A stretch of DNA of 64,000 nt from Paenibacillus gyeongsangnamensis (GTDB taxonomy: Bacteria > Bacillota > Bacilli > Paenibacillales > NBRC-103111). The position numbers were made by a program, and so were the translations under genes. Shown here one piece after another: positions 52,124-61,345 of this stretch. A model generated the notes under the pieces. That model was not told the origin of the DNA. It ran no database searches and was given only the letters and a program-made list of their open reading frames with translations. Every line of letters begins with the position of its first letter. Positions within the stretch are counted from its first letter, which is position 1. Location: contig NZ_JAQAGZ010000005.1 of the NCBI RefSeq assembly GCF_027533625.1, forward strand, positions 62,001-126,000, read 5' to 3'.

Positions 52124-54127
52124 ATGACTGTAACGAACAAATCAATCGAACAATTATCTGTGGATACGATTCGTACGCTCGCGATCGACGCGGTGGAGAA
52201 GGCGAAATCCGGACATCCCGGCATGCCGATGGGCGCGGCCCCGATGGGGTATGAGCTGTTTGCAAGACAAATGAGACATAACCCGGATCAGCCGACCTGG
52301 ATCAACCGCGACCGCTTCGTGCTGTCCGCCGGACACGGCTCCATGCTGCTGTACAGCTTGCTGCACCTGAGCGGCTACGACCTGCCGATGGAAGAATTGA
52401 AAAACTTCCGTCAATGGGGCAGCCTGACGCCGGGTCACCCGGAAGTGGGTCACACCGCAGGCGTGGACGCGACGACCGGTCCGCTTGGACAAGGCTTCGG
52501 TATGGCCGTAGGCATGGCTATGGCGGAAGCGCACCTGGCGGCTGTATATAACCGCGACAAATTCAATATCATCGACCATTATACGTACGTCATTTGCGGC
52601 GACGGCGACTTGATGGAGGGCATCTCCTCGGAGTCCGCTTCCCTCGCCGGCCATTTGAAGCTGGGCAAGCTGATCGTGCTGTACGATTCCAACGATATCT
52701 CGCTGGACGGCGAGCTGAACCTGTCCTTCTCCGAGAATGTGGCGAAGCGTTTTGAAGGCTACGGTTGGCAAGTACTGCGCGCTGAAGACGGCAACGATCT
52801 CGAAGCGCTGCACAAGTCCGTGCTGGAAGCGCAGGCCGACTACCGTCCGACTCTGATTGAAGTGAAAACCGTGATCGGCTACGGCAGCCCGAACAAAGCG
52901 GGCAAAGGCGGACACGTCGGTCCGCACGGCTCTCCGCTCGGCGTAGAGGAAGTGGCGCTGACCAAGAAAGCTTACGGCTGGGACGAGAACCAGCATTTCT
53001 ATGTGCCGGACGAAGTCCGCTCGCATTTTGCCGAAGTGAAGAAGAAAGGCATCGCGGCCTACGAAGCATGGGAGAAGCAATTCGCAGAATATGCGAAGGC
53101 GTATCCGGAGCTGGCCAAGCAGTTCCAGACCGCAGAAGCGGGCGAGCTGCCTGAAGGCTGGGATAAAGATATTCCGGCCAATGTACCGGCTGACAAAGGA
53201 ACGCGTACCGCTTCCGGCATCGTGCTGAACGCGATCGCGAAGAACGTGAAGTCCCTGGTGGGCGGTTCCGCCGACCTGGAGTCCTCCACGATGACTCACA
53301 TGAAGGATTTGGGCGTACTGACGGCTAAGGACTACAGCGGCCAGAACCTTTATTACGGCGTGCGCGAGTTCGGTATGGGCGCTGCCGTAAACGGCATGCT
53401 GCTGCACGGCGGCCTGAAGGTATTCGGCGGAACGTTCTTCGTCTTCTCCGACTACCTGCGTCCGGCGATTCGACTGGCTTCCATTATGAATGTACCGGCG
53501 ATCTACGTCTTCACGCACGACAGCATCGGTGTCGGCGAAGACGGACCGACGCACGAGCCGATCGAGCAGCTTGCGGCGCTTCGCGTCATCCCCGGCGTAA
53601 CGGTCATCCGTCCTGCGGACGGCAACGAAACCGCTGCGGCTTGGCGTTATGCGGTTCAGAACAAGCGCGGCCCTGTAGCCCTGATCTTCTCCCGTCAAGC
53701 GGCTCCTACCCTGGAGGGCACGGACAAAGGTTCGGTCGACCGCGGCGCTTACGTGCTGTCCGACGCTCCGAACGGCAAGCCTGTGGCGCAAATTCTCGCT
53801 ACCGGCACCGAGGTTCAGCTGGCCGTAGCGGCTCAGAAGCAGCTTGCGGAAGAAGGCGTGGGCGTTCGCGTCATCAGCGTCCCAAGCTGGGAACTGTTCG
53901 ACAAGCAGTCCAAGGAATACAAGGACTCGGTCATCCTGCCTGAAGTGAAAGCCCGTCTCGCTGTGGAAATGGGCCATTCCTTCGGCTGGGAGCGTTATGT
54001 CGGCGAACAAGGCGCCGTCCTCGGCATCAACAAGTTCGGCGCATCGGCTCCGGGTCCCGTCGTGATCCGCGAGTACGGCTTTACGGTAGAGAACGTCGTA
54101 GCTCATGTGAAGCAGCTGCTCGGTTAA
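52124..54127 (+). CDS. tkt: Transketolase
   Basis: 667 residues, family length. ThDP-dependent enzyme of the pentose phosphate pathway. Seen: [49 protein letters not shown], the ThDP motif [12 protein letters not shown] extending to [22 protein letters not shown], and [17 protein letters not shown] in the pyrimidine domain. GGGAGGATC precedes the ATG. It is 34 bases from ppnP. Confidence 0.97.
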   Translation: MTVTNKSIEQLSVDTIRTLAIDAVEKAKSGHPGMPMGAAPMGYELFARQMRHNPDQPTWINRDRFVLSAGHGSMLLYSLLHLSGYDLPMEELKNFRQWGSLTPGHPEVGHTAGVDATTGPLGQGFGMAVGMAMAEAHLAAVYNRDKFNIIDHYTYVICGDGDLMEGISSESASLAGHLKLGKLIVLYDSNDISLDGELNLSFSENVAKRFEGYGWQVLRAEDGNDLEALHKSVLEAQADYRPTLIEVKTVIGYGSPNKAGKGGHVGPHGSPLGVEEVALTKKAYGWDENQHFYVPDEVRSHFAEVKKKGIAAYEAWEKQFAEYAKAYPELAKQFQTAEAGELPEGWDKDIPANVPADKGTRTASGIVLNAIAKNVKSLVGGSADLESSTMTHMKDLGVLTAKDYSGQNLYYGVREFGMGAAVNGMLLHGGLKVFGGTFFVFSDYLRPAIRLASIMNVPAIYVFTHDSIGVGEDGPTHEPIEQLAALRVIPGVTVIRPADGNETAAAWRYAVQNKRGPVALIFSRQAAPTLEGTDKGSVDRGAYVLSDAPNGKPVAQILATGTEVQLAVAAQKQLAEEGVGVRVISVPSWELFDKQSKEYKDSVILPEVKARLAVEMGHSFGWERYVGEQGAVLGINKFGASAPGPVVIREYGFTVENVVAHVKQLLG

Positions 54128-54161
54128 GCGGCAGCGGCAATAAAGGAGAAGCTCTAAGATC

Positions 54162-54479
54162 ATGTCCCAATTCGATAACGTAACGGTTCAAACGAAAGCC
54201 AACGTCTATTTCGACGGTAAAGTGACCAGCCGCACCGTAGTATTCGCGGACGGCACCAAGAAAACGCTGGGCATTATGCTGCCGGGCGAATATGAGTTCG
54301 GCACGGATACCAAGGAAATCATGGAGATCCAAGCCGGCGAGCTCAAGGTGCTGCTGCCGGGCTCCGGCGAATGGCTGCAGATCAACGGAACGGGTGAATT
54401 CACGGTTCCCGCGAACGCGAAATTCAAGCTGGAGATCAAGACGGTAACCGACTATATCTGCTCCTACGTGGCAGAATAA
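54162..54479 (+). CDS. ppnP: Pyrimidine/purine nucleoside phosphorylase (DUF1255, PpnP)
   Basis: 105 residues, a small cupin. Seen: [47 protein letters not shown] and [13 protein letters not shown], all typical of YaiE/PpnP, which phosphorolyses several nucleosides to free bases and ribose-1-phosphate. Placement after tkt may link pentose-phosphate recovery with the pentose pathway. This is inference from adjacency. Confidence 0.92.
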   Translation: MSQFDNVTVQTKANVYFDGKVTSRTVVFADGTKKTLGIMLPGEYEFGTDTKEIMEIQAGELKVLLPGSGEWLQINGTGEFTVPANAKFKLEIKTVTDYICSYVAE

Positions 54480-54495
54480 GCGGCTGAATACGAAT

Positions 54496-54538
54496 AAACC
54501 GCCGGAGCGCTGTTAGGACAGAACTCCGGCGGTTTTTT
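54496..54538 (+). terminator. Terminator of the tkt-ppnP unit
   Basis: AACCGCCGGAG / CTCCGGCGGTT stem followed by TTTTT. The opposite strand could also use it for the convergent gene. Confidence 0.9.
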
Positions 54539-54557
54539 AGTAGATAATTGCTTCGCA

Positions 54558-55829
54558 TTAAACGATAGAAGGGCTCGTCTCGGATTTGCTGCGGATGTAT
54601 TCCTCCAGCTTCAGCCGGACGTAAGGCGGCAAGCCGGACAGCATGCAGCCGTAGCGGAACTGCTCCCCTTCGTGGTCGATCCGGATGATGCGGGCCGTAA
54701 CAGGCGGCAATTCGGCCTCCTGCGGGAAGTGGATGACGATAAACATGTCCTTGGCGAGCGGGAACGAGGACATGAGGCGGATGCCGCTCTCGGACAGATC
54801 GATGAGCGTACCCTCGATGGTCTGGCCGGAGAAGGCGCCTTCCTGTTCCCATTGATAGACGGACAAGTGCAGCTTGATATCCATGGCAATGCGGGCGTTG
54901 CGGCGGCGTTCTTCCGCTGGAGCGGCTCCTTCCGCACTCTTCGCCCCGCCCACCTGGACGTGCATCCAATCTTCATAACACTGCACGACGGCGCTCAGAT
55001 CGTCCTCTCCGAGCCCTTTGCTGAGGCCCATCTGGAAGATGCCGGCCGCGGTGCGGAGCATCGGCGATGGCATTTGGAAGCCATTGGTTACGTTCGAGGC
55101 GAGCAGAAGATCCTTCAGCATCAGCTTGAGCGAGAATTGATTGCTGAAGTCGCGGTTCACGATCTTCGGTCCCTTCAGCTCCGCCTGCTTGCTGCCCGCG
55201 CTGCCTGCAAGCACGATGCTCAGGAAGCTTTCCGGATCAAGGCCGGCTTTGGTTACGATCGACAATCCTTCCATAAGGCCCAGCGCATTGATGCCGACCA
55301 TAGTGTTATGGGCCAGCTTGGCGTACGAGCCGGAGCCGGAAGGACCCATATATACGATCTTGGAGCCGAGCGCCTGGAATACGTCCATCTGCGCCTCGAG
55401 TACTTCCTCTTGTCCGCCGACCATGAAGACCAGCGTGCCGCTCTCCGCGGCAGGCTTGCTGCCTGTAACTGGCGCGTCCAGGAAGTCGACCAGATGGTCG
55501 CCCAGCTCGCGGTACAGCCGGCGGCTCGTATCGGGAGACACGGTGCTGCAGTCGATCACGGTTTGTCCGAGACGCAGTGAATGCACGATGCCTTCTCCGC
55601 CGAAGACGGCTTCCAGGACGACGTCGTCCGTGCTGAGCATTATGATGATGACGTCGGCATGCTCTGCAGCCTCGGCAGGCGTTGCCGCGGTCTCGGCGCC
55701 GAGCGCCGCAAGCTCCTCCGCTTTTTCCAGGGTGCGGTTGTATGCACGGACGGCAAAGCCTTGCTTGAGCAAATTGGCTGCCATAGGTTTGCCCATGGTG
55801 CCGAGTCCGATAAATGCTACGGTTTTCAT
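54558..55829 (-). CDS. 3-hydroxyisobutyrate-dehydrogenase-type oxidoreductase fused to a PilZ domain
   Basis: 423 residues. Residues 1-290 form a complete beta-hydroxyacid dehydrogenase: FIGLGTMGKPMAANLLKQG (NAD(P) binding), DAPVTGSKPAAESGTL (substrate loop), SYAKLAHN with the catalytic Lys171 and Asn175, and an all-helical C-domain. A short Ala/Glu-rich linker follows, then residues about 305-415 form a PilZ domain with both c-di-GMP motifs: RRNAR (R309-x3-R313) and DLSESG (344-349), with a GCMLSG strand at its end. The two parts are in one frame with no internal start of note. AGAGGTG precedes the ATG. Substrate unknown. The fusion suggests c-di-GMP control of the dehydrogenase. Confidence 0.9.
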   Translation of the reverse strand: MKTVAFIGLGTMGKPMAANLLKQGFAVRAYNRTLEKAEELAALGAETAATPAEAAEHADVIIIMLSTDDVVLEAVFGGEGIVHSLRLGQTVIDCSTVSPDTSRRLYRELGDHLVDFLDAPVTGSKPAAESGTLVFMVGGQEEVLEAQMDVFQALGSKIVYMGPSGSGSYAKLAHNTMVGINALGLMEGLSIVTKAGLDPESFLSIVLAGSAGSKQAELKGPKIVNRDFSNQFSLKLMLKDLLLASNVTNGFQMPSPMLRTAAGIFQMGLSKGLGEDDLSAVVQCYEDWMHVQVGGAKSAEGAAPAEERRRNARIAMDIKLHLSVYQWEQEGAFSGQTIEGTLIDLSESGIRLMSSFPLAKDMFIVIHFPQEAELPPVTARIIRIDHEGEQFRYGCMLSGLPPYVRLKLEEYIRSKSETSPSIV

Positions 55830-55990
55830 TGGATCACCTCTGGTTCAATTGTAGCACTTCAAGAGATCGCTGTGAATGAGACTCTTGCTTTCGGGCGGTG
55901 AAGTAAAGTATTCTATTTCTATAGACATTTTGTGAATTAAGGACAAACAGAGAAGCGGAACAAGATCTGGATAGGAGGCGCTAAGAAACC

Positions 55991-57346
55991 ATGTCAGCCA
56001 AACTGCATTTTGATTACAGCAAAGCGATCGGGTTTATTCAGCAGCACGAGGTAGACTACCTGTCCGAACCGGTACGGGTGGCGCATGAACAGTTACATAA
56101 CGGAACAGGGGCCGGCAACGACTATCTCGGTTGGATCGACCTGCCGGTGAATTACGATAAAGAGGAGTTCTCCCGCATCCAGAAGGCGGCGCAGCAGATT
56201 CAAGCGGATTCCGACGCGCTCGTGGTGATCGGGATCGGCGGCTCTTACCTGGGGGCGCGCGCGGCGATCGAAATGCTGTCGCACTCCTTCTACAATCTGC
56301 TGCCGAAGGGCAAGCGCAAGACGCCGGAGATTTATTTTGTCGGACAAAATATTTCCTCCACCTACTTGACCCACCTGCTTCAGCTGCTTGAAGGCAAGGA
56401 CATCTCGGTGAACGTCATCTCGAAGTCGGGCACGACGACCGAGCCTGCGATCGCCTTCCGCATTTTCCGCGAGCTGCTGGAGAAGAAATACGGCAAGGAC
56501 GGCGCGCGCAAGCGGATTTACGCCACAACGGACCGGGCGAAGGGCGCGCTCAAGAAGCTGGCGACCGAGGAAGGCTACGAATCGTTCGTCATTCCCGACG
56601 ATGTAGGCGGACGCTACTCCGTGCTGACGGCAGTCGGTCTGCTGCCGATCGCTACCGCGGGCATCGACATCGAAGCGATGATGAAGGGCGCGACCGACGC
56701 GCGCGAAGCGTATTCGAACCCGAATCTTGCCGAGAACGAAGCTTATCAATATGCCGCTGTGCGCAACGCACTGTACCGCAAGGGCAAGCTGACGGAAATT
56801 CTCGTGAACTACGAGCCTTCCCTGCATTTCGTATCGGAGTGGTGGAAGCAGCTGTTCGGCGAGAGCGAAGGCAAGGACAACAAGGGGATCTACCCGGCGT
56901 CCGTCGACTTCTCCACCGATCTGCACTCGATGGGCCAGTTCATTCAGGAAGGCTCCCGCCACCTGTTCGAGACCGTGATTCAAGTCGAGAAGGCGGCGGA
57001 GCAAATCACGATCGGCACGGATCCGCAGGACCTCGACGGCTTGAACTTCCTCAGCGGCCAGACGATGGACTACGTGAATAAGAAGGCGTTCGAGGGCACG
57101 ATGCTGGCTCACACGGACGGCGGTGTTCCTAACCTGATCGTCACCTTGCCGGATACGACGCCATATACGTTCGGATACATGGTATACTTCTTTGAAAAAG
57201 CCTGCGGCATCAGCGGCTATCTGCTCGGTGTGAATCCGTTCGATCAGCCCGGAGTCGAAGCATATAAGAAAAATATGTTTGCCCTGCTGGGCAAGCCCGG
57301 ATATGAGAAGGAAAAGGCGGCGCTGGAGGCTCGGTTAACCCGATAA
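55991..57346 (+). CDS. pgi: Glucose-6-phosphate isomerase
   Basis: 451 residues, the shorter Bacillus-type PGI. Seen: [37 protein letters not shown] (phosphate binding), [36 protein letters not shown], and a C-terminal [13 protein letters not shown]. Interconverts glucose-6-P and fructose-6-P. AGGAGG lies 12 bases from the ATG. It is divergent from the dehydrogenase-PilZ gene; a weak promoter (TTGCTT-18-TATTCT, 55885-55914) may lie in the gap. Confidence 0.96.
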   Translation: MSAKLHFDYSKAIGFIQQHEVDYLSEPVRVAHEQLHNGTGAGNDYLGWIDLPVNYDKEEFSRIQKAAQQIQADSDALVVIGIGGSYLGARAAIEMLSHSFYNLLPKGKRKTPEIYFVGQNISSTYLTHLLQLLEGKDISVNVISKSGTTTEPAIAFRIFRELLEKKYGKDGARKRIYATTDRAKGALKKLATEEGYESFVIPDDVGGRYSVLTAVGLLPIATAGIDIEAMMKGATDAREAYSNPNLAENEAYQYAAVRNALYRKGKLTEILVNYEPSLHFVSEWWKQLFGESEGKDNKGIYPASVDFSTDLHSMGQFIQEGSRHLFETVIQVEKAAEQITIGTDPQDLDGLNFLSGQTMDYVNKKAFEGTMLAHTDGGVPNLIVTLPDTTPYTFGYMVYFFEKACGISGYLLGVNPFDQPGVEAYKKNMFALLGKPGYEKEKAALEARLTR

Positions 57347-57362
57347 GCCTCGAGGCAAGCAC

Positions 57363-57402
57363 AAAAGCGGTTCACCCCTTGCGCGGGGTGGCTGCTTTTT
57401 TT
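57363..57402 (+). terminator. Terminator after pgi
   Basis: AAAGCGG-TCACCCC / GGGGTGGCTGCTTTTTTT with a TTGC loop and small bulges. Confidence 0.8.
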
Positions 57403-57463
57403 GCAAGCTGCTGTCCGTCAGCCGGGCCGGCGGCAGGGATCGAAGGAGGCGGCACGAGGAGCG

Positions 57464-58102
57464 ATGCTGGCGCAGTACAGAACCGTGAAAGGCTTCGGCC
57501 AAGCGGAAATCGTCATCAAGAAGTCCCGTTTTATCGGATACGCTCAGCCCGTAGAGACGGAGGAGGAAGCGATCCGTTTTATCGAGGGGATCAAGAAGGA
57601 GCACTGGTCAGCCACGCATAATTGTTCCGCATATATGATCGGGGAGCGGGACGAGATTCAGAAGGCCTCCGATGACGGGGAGCCGAGCGGCACAGCCGGC
57701 AAGCCGATCCTGGAAGTCATCAAGAACCAGGGACTTAAGAATGTCGTCGTCGTGGTCACCCGCTATTTCGGCGGCATTATGCTGGGCGCCGGCGGTCTCA
57801 TCCGCGCTTATACGGACGGGGCGGTCGCCGGATTGGCCGCAGCGGAACAAGTGTACCGCGTACTGCACCGTGAGGTGCTGGTGGAGATCGACTACACCTG
57901 GCTGGGCAAGGTGGAGAACGAGCTGCGCGGACGGGGGACGCTGATGGGCGGCAACGTCTTCGCCGACAAGGTGACGCTGACCTGTCTTCCGGTGGCTGCA
58001 GAAGCGGAAGCCTTCACCGCTTGGATGACCGATATCACGCAAGGACAGGCGCATATTGTGCAGGGAGAGGAACGCTATATCGAGCATGCCGAGCTTCCAT
58101 GA
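57464..58102 (+). CDS. YigZ/IMPACT family protein
   Basis: 212 residues from ATG 57464, behind CGAGGAGCG; an upstream extension into the pgi terminator is rejected. N-terminal UPF0029/IMPACT domain with KKSRFIGYAQPV, HNCSAYMIG, SDDGEPSGTAGKPILEVI and VVVVTRYFGGIMLGAGGLIRAY, plus a C-terminal DUF1949 domain (VLVEIDYTWLGKVENELR). Homologues include YvyE of B. subtilis. In eukaryotes IMPACT modulates GCN2; the bacterial role is not settled. Confidence 0.92.
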   Translation: MLAQYRTVKGFGQAEIVIKKSRFIGYAQPVETEEEAIRFIEGIKKEHWSATHNCSAYMIGERDEIQKASDDGEPSGTAGKPILEVIKNQGLKNVVVVVTRYFGGIMLGAGGLIRAYTDGAVAGLAAAEQVYRVLHREVLVEIDYTWLGKVENELRGRGTLMGGNVFADKVTLTCLPVAAEAEAFTAWMTDITQGQAHIVQGEERYIEHAELP

Positions 58103-58169
58103 CAGGGAGCACGGCGGCTTTTTATATATCATAGAGGCCATAAAGCCGAATAATGGGAGTTGAGCACAG

Positions 58170-58757
58170 TTGGCGAGAAAGGCAGTAGAGCAGGAGCTGA
58201 GCCGTGAGCGGATATTGGACGAAGCCAGGCAGCTCTTTATCAAGCATGGCTATCATGCTTTAACGATGCGAAGCATCGCCAAGTCGATGGGTTACAGCCA
58301 TGGCGCGTTGTATTATCATTTCAGGGAAAAAGCGGAATTATTCTACGCGCTCGTAACGGAAGATTTCCGGATGCTGCTGGAGCGGCAAAGGGAAATGATC
58401 TCACGGACACGGATGGGGGATATGGGGCAGCTGGAGCGGCTGATGCTCGAATTCATCCGGTTCGGTCTGGAAAACCCGAACCATTACGAGATCATGTTCA
58501 TGATCAAGGATCCGGAGCTGCAGCGTTATTCGCGAAACGAGCAAGCCCAGTGTCTGGATTTGTTCGCTAAAGTCGTGAGGGCCGTGGTATCCAAGATGCC
58601 GGACAGCGAGAAGAAAATGTACAGCTTGCCTTGGAGCCTGTTCATGTCGCTGCACGGTTTCATCTCTTATAACATTCATTACAATCAAACTTACGATGAC
58701 GTAAAGAAATTGGCGGGGCAGCATGTCAAATATTTGTGCGAGGGGCTGCAGGGATAA
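58170..58757 (+). CDS. TetR/AcrR family transcriptional regulator
   Basis: 195 residues. The N-terminal HTH is LDEARQLFIKHGYHALTMRS followed by IAKSMGYSHGALYYHFREKAE. The C-terminal domain is helical and binds an unknown ligand. TTG start with GGGAG ten bases upstream. The neighbours (YigZ upstream, YjbQ convergent) give no target. No matching palindrome was found close by. Confidence 0.9.
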   Translation: MARKAVEQELSRERILDEARQLFIKHGYHALTMRSIAKSMGYSHGALYYHFREKAELFYALVTEDFRMLLERQREMISRTRMGDMGQLERLMLEFIRFGLENPNHYEIMFMIKDPELQRYSRNEQAQCLDLFAKVVRAVVSKMPDSEKKMYSLPWSLFMSLHGFISYNIHYNQTYDDVKKLAGQHVKYLCEGLQG

Positions 58758-58847
58758 TGACACAACCCAGCAAGCTTGGGATTCTTTGCAGCCCCTTGCT
58801 TCAATGCGTTGAAGCTTCGACGCTTGTTCGCTGAATCGCTTAGGCGC

Positions 58848-59249
58848 TTATCCGCGGATGAACTTTACCAAGATGGTGCGGTCGCGGGGGCCGTCGAATT
58901 CGCAGAAGTAGATGCCCTGCCAGCGGCCGAACAGCAGACGGCTTCCGGCCACGAGGACGGTTTGGGAGGAGCCTACCGTCATCGCCTTTATGTGGGATGC
59001 CGTATTGCCTTCGGCATGGCGGTATTTCGGATGCTGCCATGGGTATACTTCGTCAAGGCGCATGAGCACATCGTGTTTGACGTCCGGGTCCGCATTCTCC
59101 TGGATCGCGATACCCGCTGTCGTATGAGGGCAGTAGACCACGACGGCTCCTTCCTCGAGCTTGTCTTCTTTGAGAAGCTCGGCGATCCTTCCGGTGATGT
59201 CGATCATTTCGTCCCGTTGTTTCGTTTGCAAATGCAGCGTATGAATCAT
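58848..59249 (-). CDS. YjbQ/UPF0047 family (secondary thiamine-phosphate synthase-like)
   Basis: 133 residues, family length. Seen: EGAVVVYCPHTTAGIAIQEN, DPDVKHDVLMRL, and GSSQTVLVAGSRLLFGRWQG, then FCEFDGPRDRTILVKF. YjbQ proteins show weak thiamine-phosphate-synthase activity and complement thiE mutants; the true role is uncertain. AGGAGGCG precedes the ATG. It is a single gene between convergent and divergent neighbours. Confidence 0.92.
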   Translation of the reverse strand: MIHTLHLQTKQRDEMIDITGRIAELLKEDKLEEGAVVVYCPHTTAGIAIQENADPDVKHDVLMRLDEVYPWQHPKYRHAEGNTASHIKAMTVGSSQTVLVAGSRLLFGRWQGIYFCEFDGPRDRTILVKFIRG

Positions 59250-59378
59250 GAGTATGCGCCTCCTTCGTTCATTAGCGACGATGCCCTCATTATAGTACAG
59301 GGGGACGCCGGTTCACAAAACGTGGTACAATGATGAGAAGGATTTCATCCAAATACTGAGGATAAAAAGGAGACGGAC

Positions 59379-59603
59379 ATGGATCTGACGCTGAATACGC
59401 TGGAAAATACGGAATATATGATCGAGGAAATCAAGAAGAAGCTGCGCATGGCCTCAGGGGCGGCGCTCAAGGCCTCCAAGCTGAACGACGACCAGTATGA
59501 TGACCTGCGGGACATTTATGACATGGTGGCGGGAAAAATGCAGTTCAGCATCAGCGAGATTGAAGCTATCACGAAGGAGCTGGGGCGTCTGCGCAAAGCT
59601 TAA
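59379..59603 (+). CDS. DUF1128 (UPF0435) family protein
   Basis: 74 residues, start ATG behind AAAAGGAGA. Helical: NTEYMIEEIKKKLRMASG, DDQYDDLRDIYDMVAGK and ISEIEAITKELGRLRK. It matches the small conserved Firmicute family that includes B. subtilis YfkK, of unknown function. Confidence 0.88.
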   Translation: MDLTLNTLENTEYMIEEIKKKLRMASGAALKASKLNDDQYDDLRDIYDMVAGKMQFSISEIEAITKELGRLRKA

Positions 59604-59795
59604 AGCCGATCTTGAGACCCATGGCTCGTCCGTTGGAGATCTCCATCGGATACATTAGAGGACAACGGCACATCTTTGCCGGGACAGGGACAGCCATACA
59701 GGCGGCAGCGAGGCACCATCCGTACTATATAGCGTTATCCCCAAGATTTACACAAGGGCCTGGCCCGACGCTAAAAGTATGGGAGGTGCATGCAA

Positions 59796-60089
59796 ATGCA
59801 AAAAGCGGTTCGCAAGCAGGATGTGCAAAAGCTCATTGGCAAGCAAATCTATGCTCTCAAAAAAGACGGCACTGTGGTCGAAGGCAAGCTGGTGAAAATC
59901 AGCGGCAACCGGCTGATCGTAGCGCCCAAGGGCAAGCAGGTGAAAACATCGGCGTTCATTCCGCTGGTGTTGTTCGATCTTCTGGCCATCGGAACGTCTC
60001 CGTTCGCTTTCGGCGGTGGTTTCGGCTTTCCGTTTGGCGGTGGTTTCGGCGGCGGTTTCGGCTTTCCGTTTGGCGGAGGGTTCTTCTAA
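59796..60089 (+). CDS. Small protein with Gly/Phe/Pro-rich repeat tail
   Basis: 97 residues from ATG 59796; ATG 59790 is only one base from GGGAGGTG. The N-terminal half looks like a small beta-barrel (LIGKQIYALKKDGTVVEGKL, KISGNRLIVAPKGK), then a hydrophobic stretch (AFIPLVLFDLLAIG) and a C-terminal tail made of two GGGFGFPFGGGF-type repeats. The Lys-rich barrel resembles Sm-like or KOW folds, but no family can be named. It forms a single-gene unit ending in a strong terminator. Confidence 0.7.
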   Translation: MQKAVRKQDVQKLIGKQIYALKKDGTVVEGKLVKISGNRLIVAPKGKQVKTSAFIPLVLFDLLAIGTSPFAFGGGFGFPFGGGFGGGFGFPFGGGFF

Positions 60090-60106
60090 GAGAGGCTCGT
60101 AACCCC

Positions 60107-60150
60107 AAAAGCCCGCTCCCTATGGACTTCGTCCATAAGGGGCGGGCTTC
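60107..60150. terminator. Bidirectional terminator between the Gly/Phe-rich gene and the GNAT gene
   Basis: AAAAGCCCGCTCCCTATGGAC pairs almost fully with its complement across a TTC loop, ending at 60149. A-tracts and short T-tracts flank it. Confidence 0.75.
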
Positions 60151-60157
60151 TATGATT

Positions 60158-60718
60158 TCATTTATCCGCGGGCACTCCGCCCGTCCACTCATGGTCCAGC
60201 ATGCTGTAAATGACCAAATCGATGTACCGGTCATACAGCCGCTGAGCATCCCGGGCAATGCCTTCCTGCTGAAAGCCGAGCCGCTCCGGGATCGCACGGC
60301 TCTTCCGGTTATGGACCCCGGCACTGATTTCAACGCGATGCAGCCCCAGATAAGTGAAGGCATAATCCACCATCGCCCGGCAGGCGCGAGTCATGATCCC
60401 TTTCCCTTGGTTATCCGCCGACAGCCAGTAGCCGATCGCCCCCTTGCGGTTCAGGCGGCTGATGCCGTGCAGGTCAATCATGCCGCAGAACGCGCCCTGA
60501 TACAGGATGCAGGCGGTAACCGTCTCTTGCGCGGTCCATTGCTTGCGCGCCTGGTCGATGTACACCAGGCTGTCCTCCGTCGTCTTGGTCCCATCCACCC
60601 AAGGCATCCATTCCCGCAGGTACTTTCGGTTCTTGTCCGTCAGAAGGAACAGCTCCTCGGCATCCCGCGCTTCCAGCAGCTTTAGCTTCAGTTCTTCATC
60701 AATCGTGTAGGAAAACAT
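60158..60718 (-). CDS. GNAT N-acetyltransferase (RimJ/RimL type)
   Basis: 186 residues. Seen: LKLLEARDAEELFLLTDKNR, YLREWMPWVD, GYWLSADNQGKGIMTRACRA (acetyl-CoA binding Q/R-x2-G-x-G/A region), and a late ERLGFQQEGIAR. Closest to ribosomal-protein-serine acetyltransferases such as YdaF; the substrate is not certain. AGGAAGGAGG lies upstream of the ATG. Confidence 0.9.
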   Translation of the reverse strand: MFSYTIDEELKLKLLEARDAEELFLLTDKNRKYLREWMPWVDGTKTTEDSLVYIDQARKQWTAQETVTACILYQGAFCGMIDLHGISRLNRKGAIGYWLSADNQGKGIMTRACRAMVDYAFTYLGLHRVEISAGVHNRKSRAIPERLGFQQEGIARDAQRLYDRYIDLVIYSMLDHEWTGGVPADK

Positions 60719-60782
60719 GACGGCCTCCTTCCTTGTCCCGCATACAATCCGAATTTTCGCATTTCTCCGCTGCCGGAGAGCG

Positions 60783-61055
60783 TTAGGGCTTAGACCACCG
60801 CTCGAGCTTTGGAATATTTCTTGTGAACAAACCCGTTAAGAACCGGGGAAAGCCGAATTCCACCAGCTTCTGTTGTACTCTCTGCTGCATCTGCGCGGCC
60901 GTCAGGTCCGGCAGTGTGAATTCCCCGTTAAGGTAACAGTGGCTGCAGTACTTTTTGCTTCTTTCGCCGCTGAGCTCCGTTCCGCCGCGATGCTCGTCTC
61001 GCGCCAGCGGCATCCCGCAGCTTTGGCAGTTTTTATACGTGTGTGCCGCTAGGAT
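60783..61055 (-). CDS. Zinc-ribbon protein, probably starting at a non-canonical codon
   Basis: The first ATG in frame (61013) gives 76 residues: MPLARDEHRGGTELSGE, YCSHCYLNGEFTLPDL and a helical tail ending KLERWSKP. In the same frame upstream lies LAAHTYKNCQSCG, which supplies the first Cys-x2-Cys knuckle expected in this zinc-ribbon family (CQSCGMPL...YCSHCY). There is no ATG, GTG or TTG between it and an in-frame TGA. An ATC at 61055 lies 4 bases behind AAGGGGG and is the likeliest start, giving about 90 residues. A mutated or misread start codon is the alternative. Function unknown. Confidence 0.65.
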   Translation of the reverse strand: MLAAHTYKNCQSCGMPLARDEHRGGTELSGERSKKYCSHCYLNGEFTLPDLTAAQMQQRVQQKLVEFGFPRFLTGLFTRNIPKLERWSKP

Positions 61056-61149
61056 ACGGCCCCCTTGCTCGTATTTTCACTTTCATTTTATCAAGGGAAA
61101 TCCGGCTGTGTCGAGAATGAATTCGGGCTTTCTTTCCGCCGAACGCTTT

Positions 61150-61157
61150 GGTATGAT
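61150..61157 (+). promoter_or_regulatory. Extended -10 promoter of the riboswitch-folD unit
   Basis: TTTGG-TATGAT with TG one base before the hexamer (61152-61157); the -35 region (TTTCTT near 61129) is weak. The start of transcription would be near 61164, just before the aptamer. Confidence 0.5.
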
Positions 61158-61169
61158 GAAAGAAAATAA

Positions 61170-61245
61170 CCCGCAGGTGACTGGCGAAGAAGAGTGGAAT
61201 GAACCACGAGGGAGCCTGCGGCCATGAACGTGCCGCTCGCCTGGG
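61170..61245 (+). promoter_or_regulatory. ZTP (pfl) riboswitch aptamer
   Basis: CCGCAGG (61171-61177) pairs with CCTGCGG (61215-61221). The first conserved block GTGACTGGCGAAG (61177-61189) and second block CCACGAGGGAGCC (61204-61216), plus the 3' GCCGCTCGCCTGGG (61232-61245), are the hallmarks of the pfl RNA that senses ZTP/ZMP. folD is a classic target gene. The ligand signals a shortage of 10-formyl-THF. Confidence 0.88.
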
Positions 61246-61298
61246 AAAAGTATTTGCTAAGAACTCGAATCATCGGGTTCTGCGCGAATGCTTTTTTT
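61246..61298 (+). terminator. Riboswitch-controlled intrinsic terminator
   Basis: AAAAGTATTTGC (61246-61257) pairs with GCGAATGCTTTT (61284-61295) using two G-U pairs, with an inner GAACTCGA/TCGGGTTC hairpin and a seven-T tract to 61298. The 5' arm starts right after the aptamer's CTGGG, so ligand binding can plausibly compete with it. Confidence 0.8.
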
Positions 61299-61345
61299 CG
61301 TTTTAATGAATGTTTTGTAAGATTACAGGGATAGGAGACGGTTAA

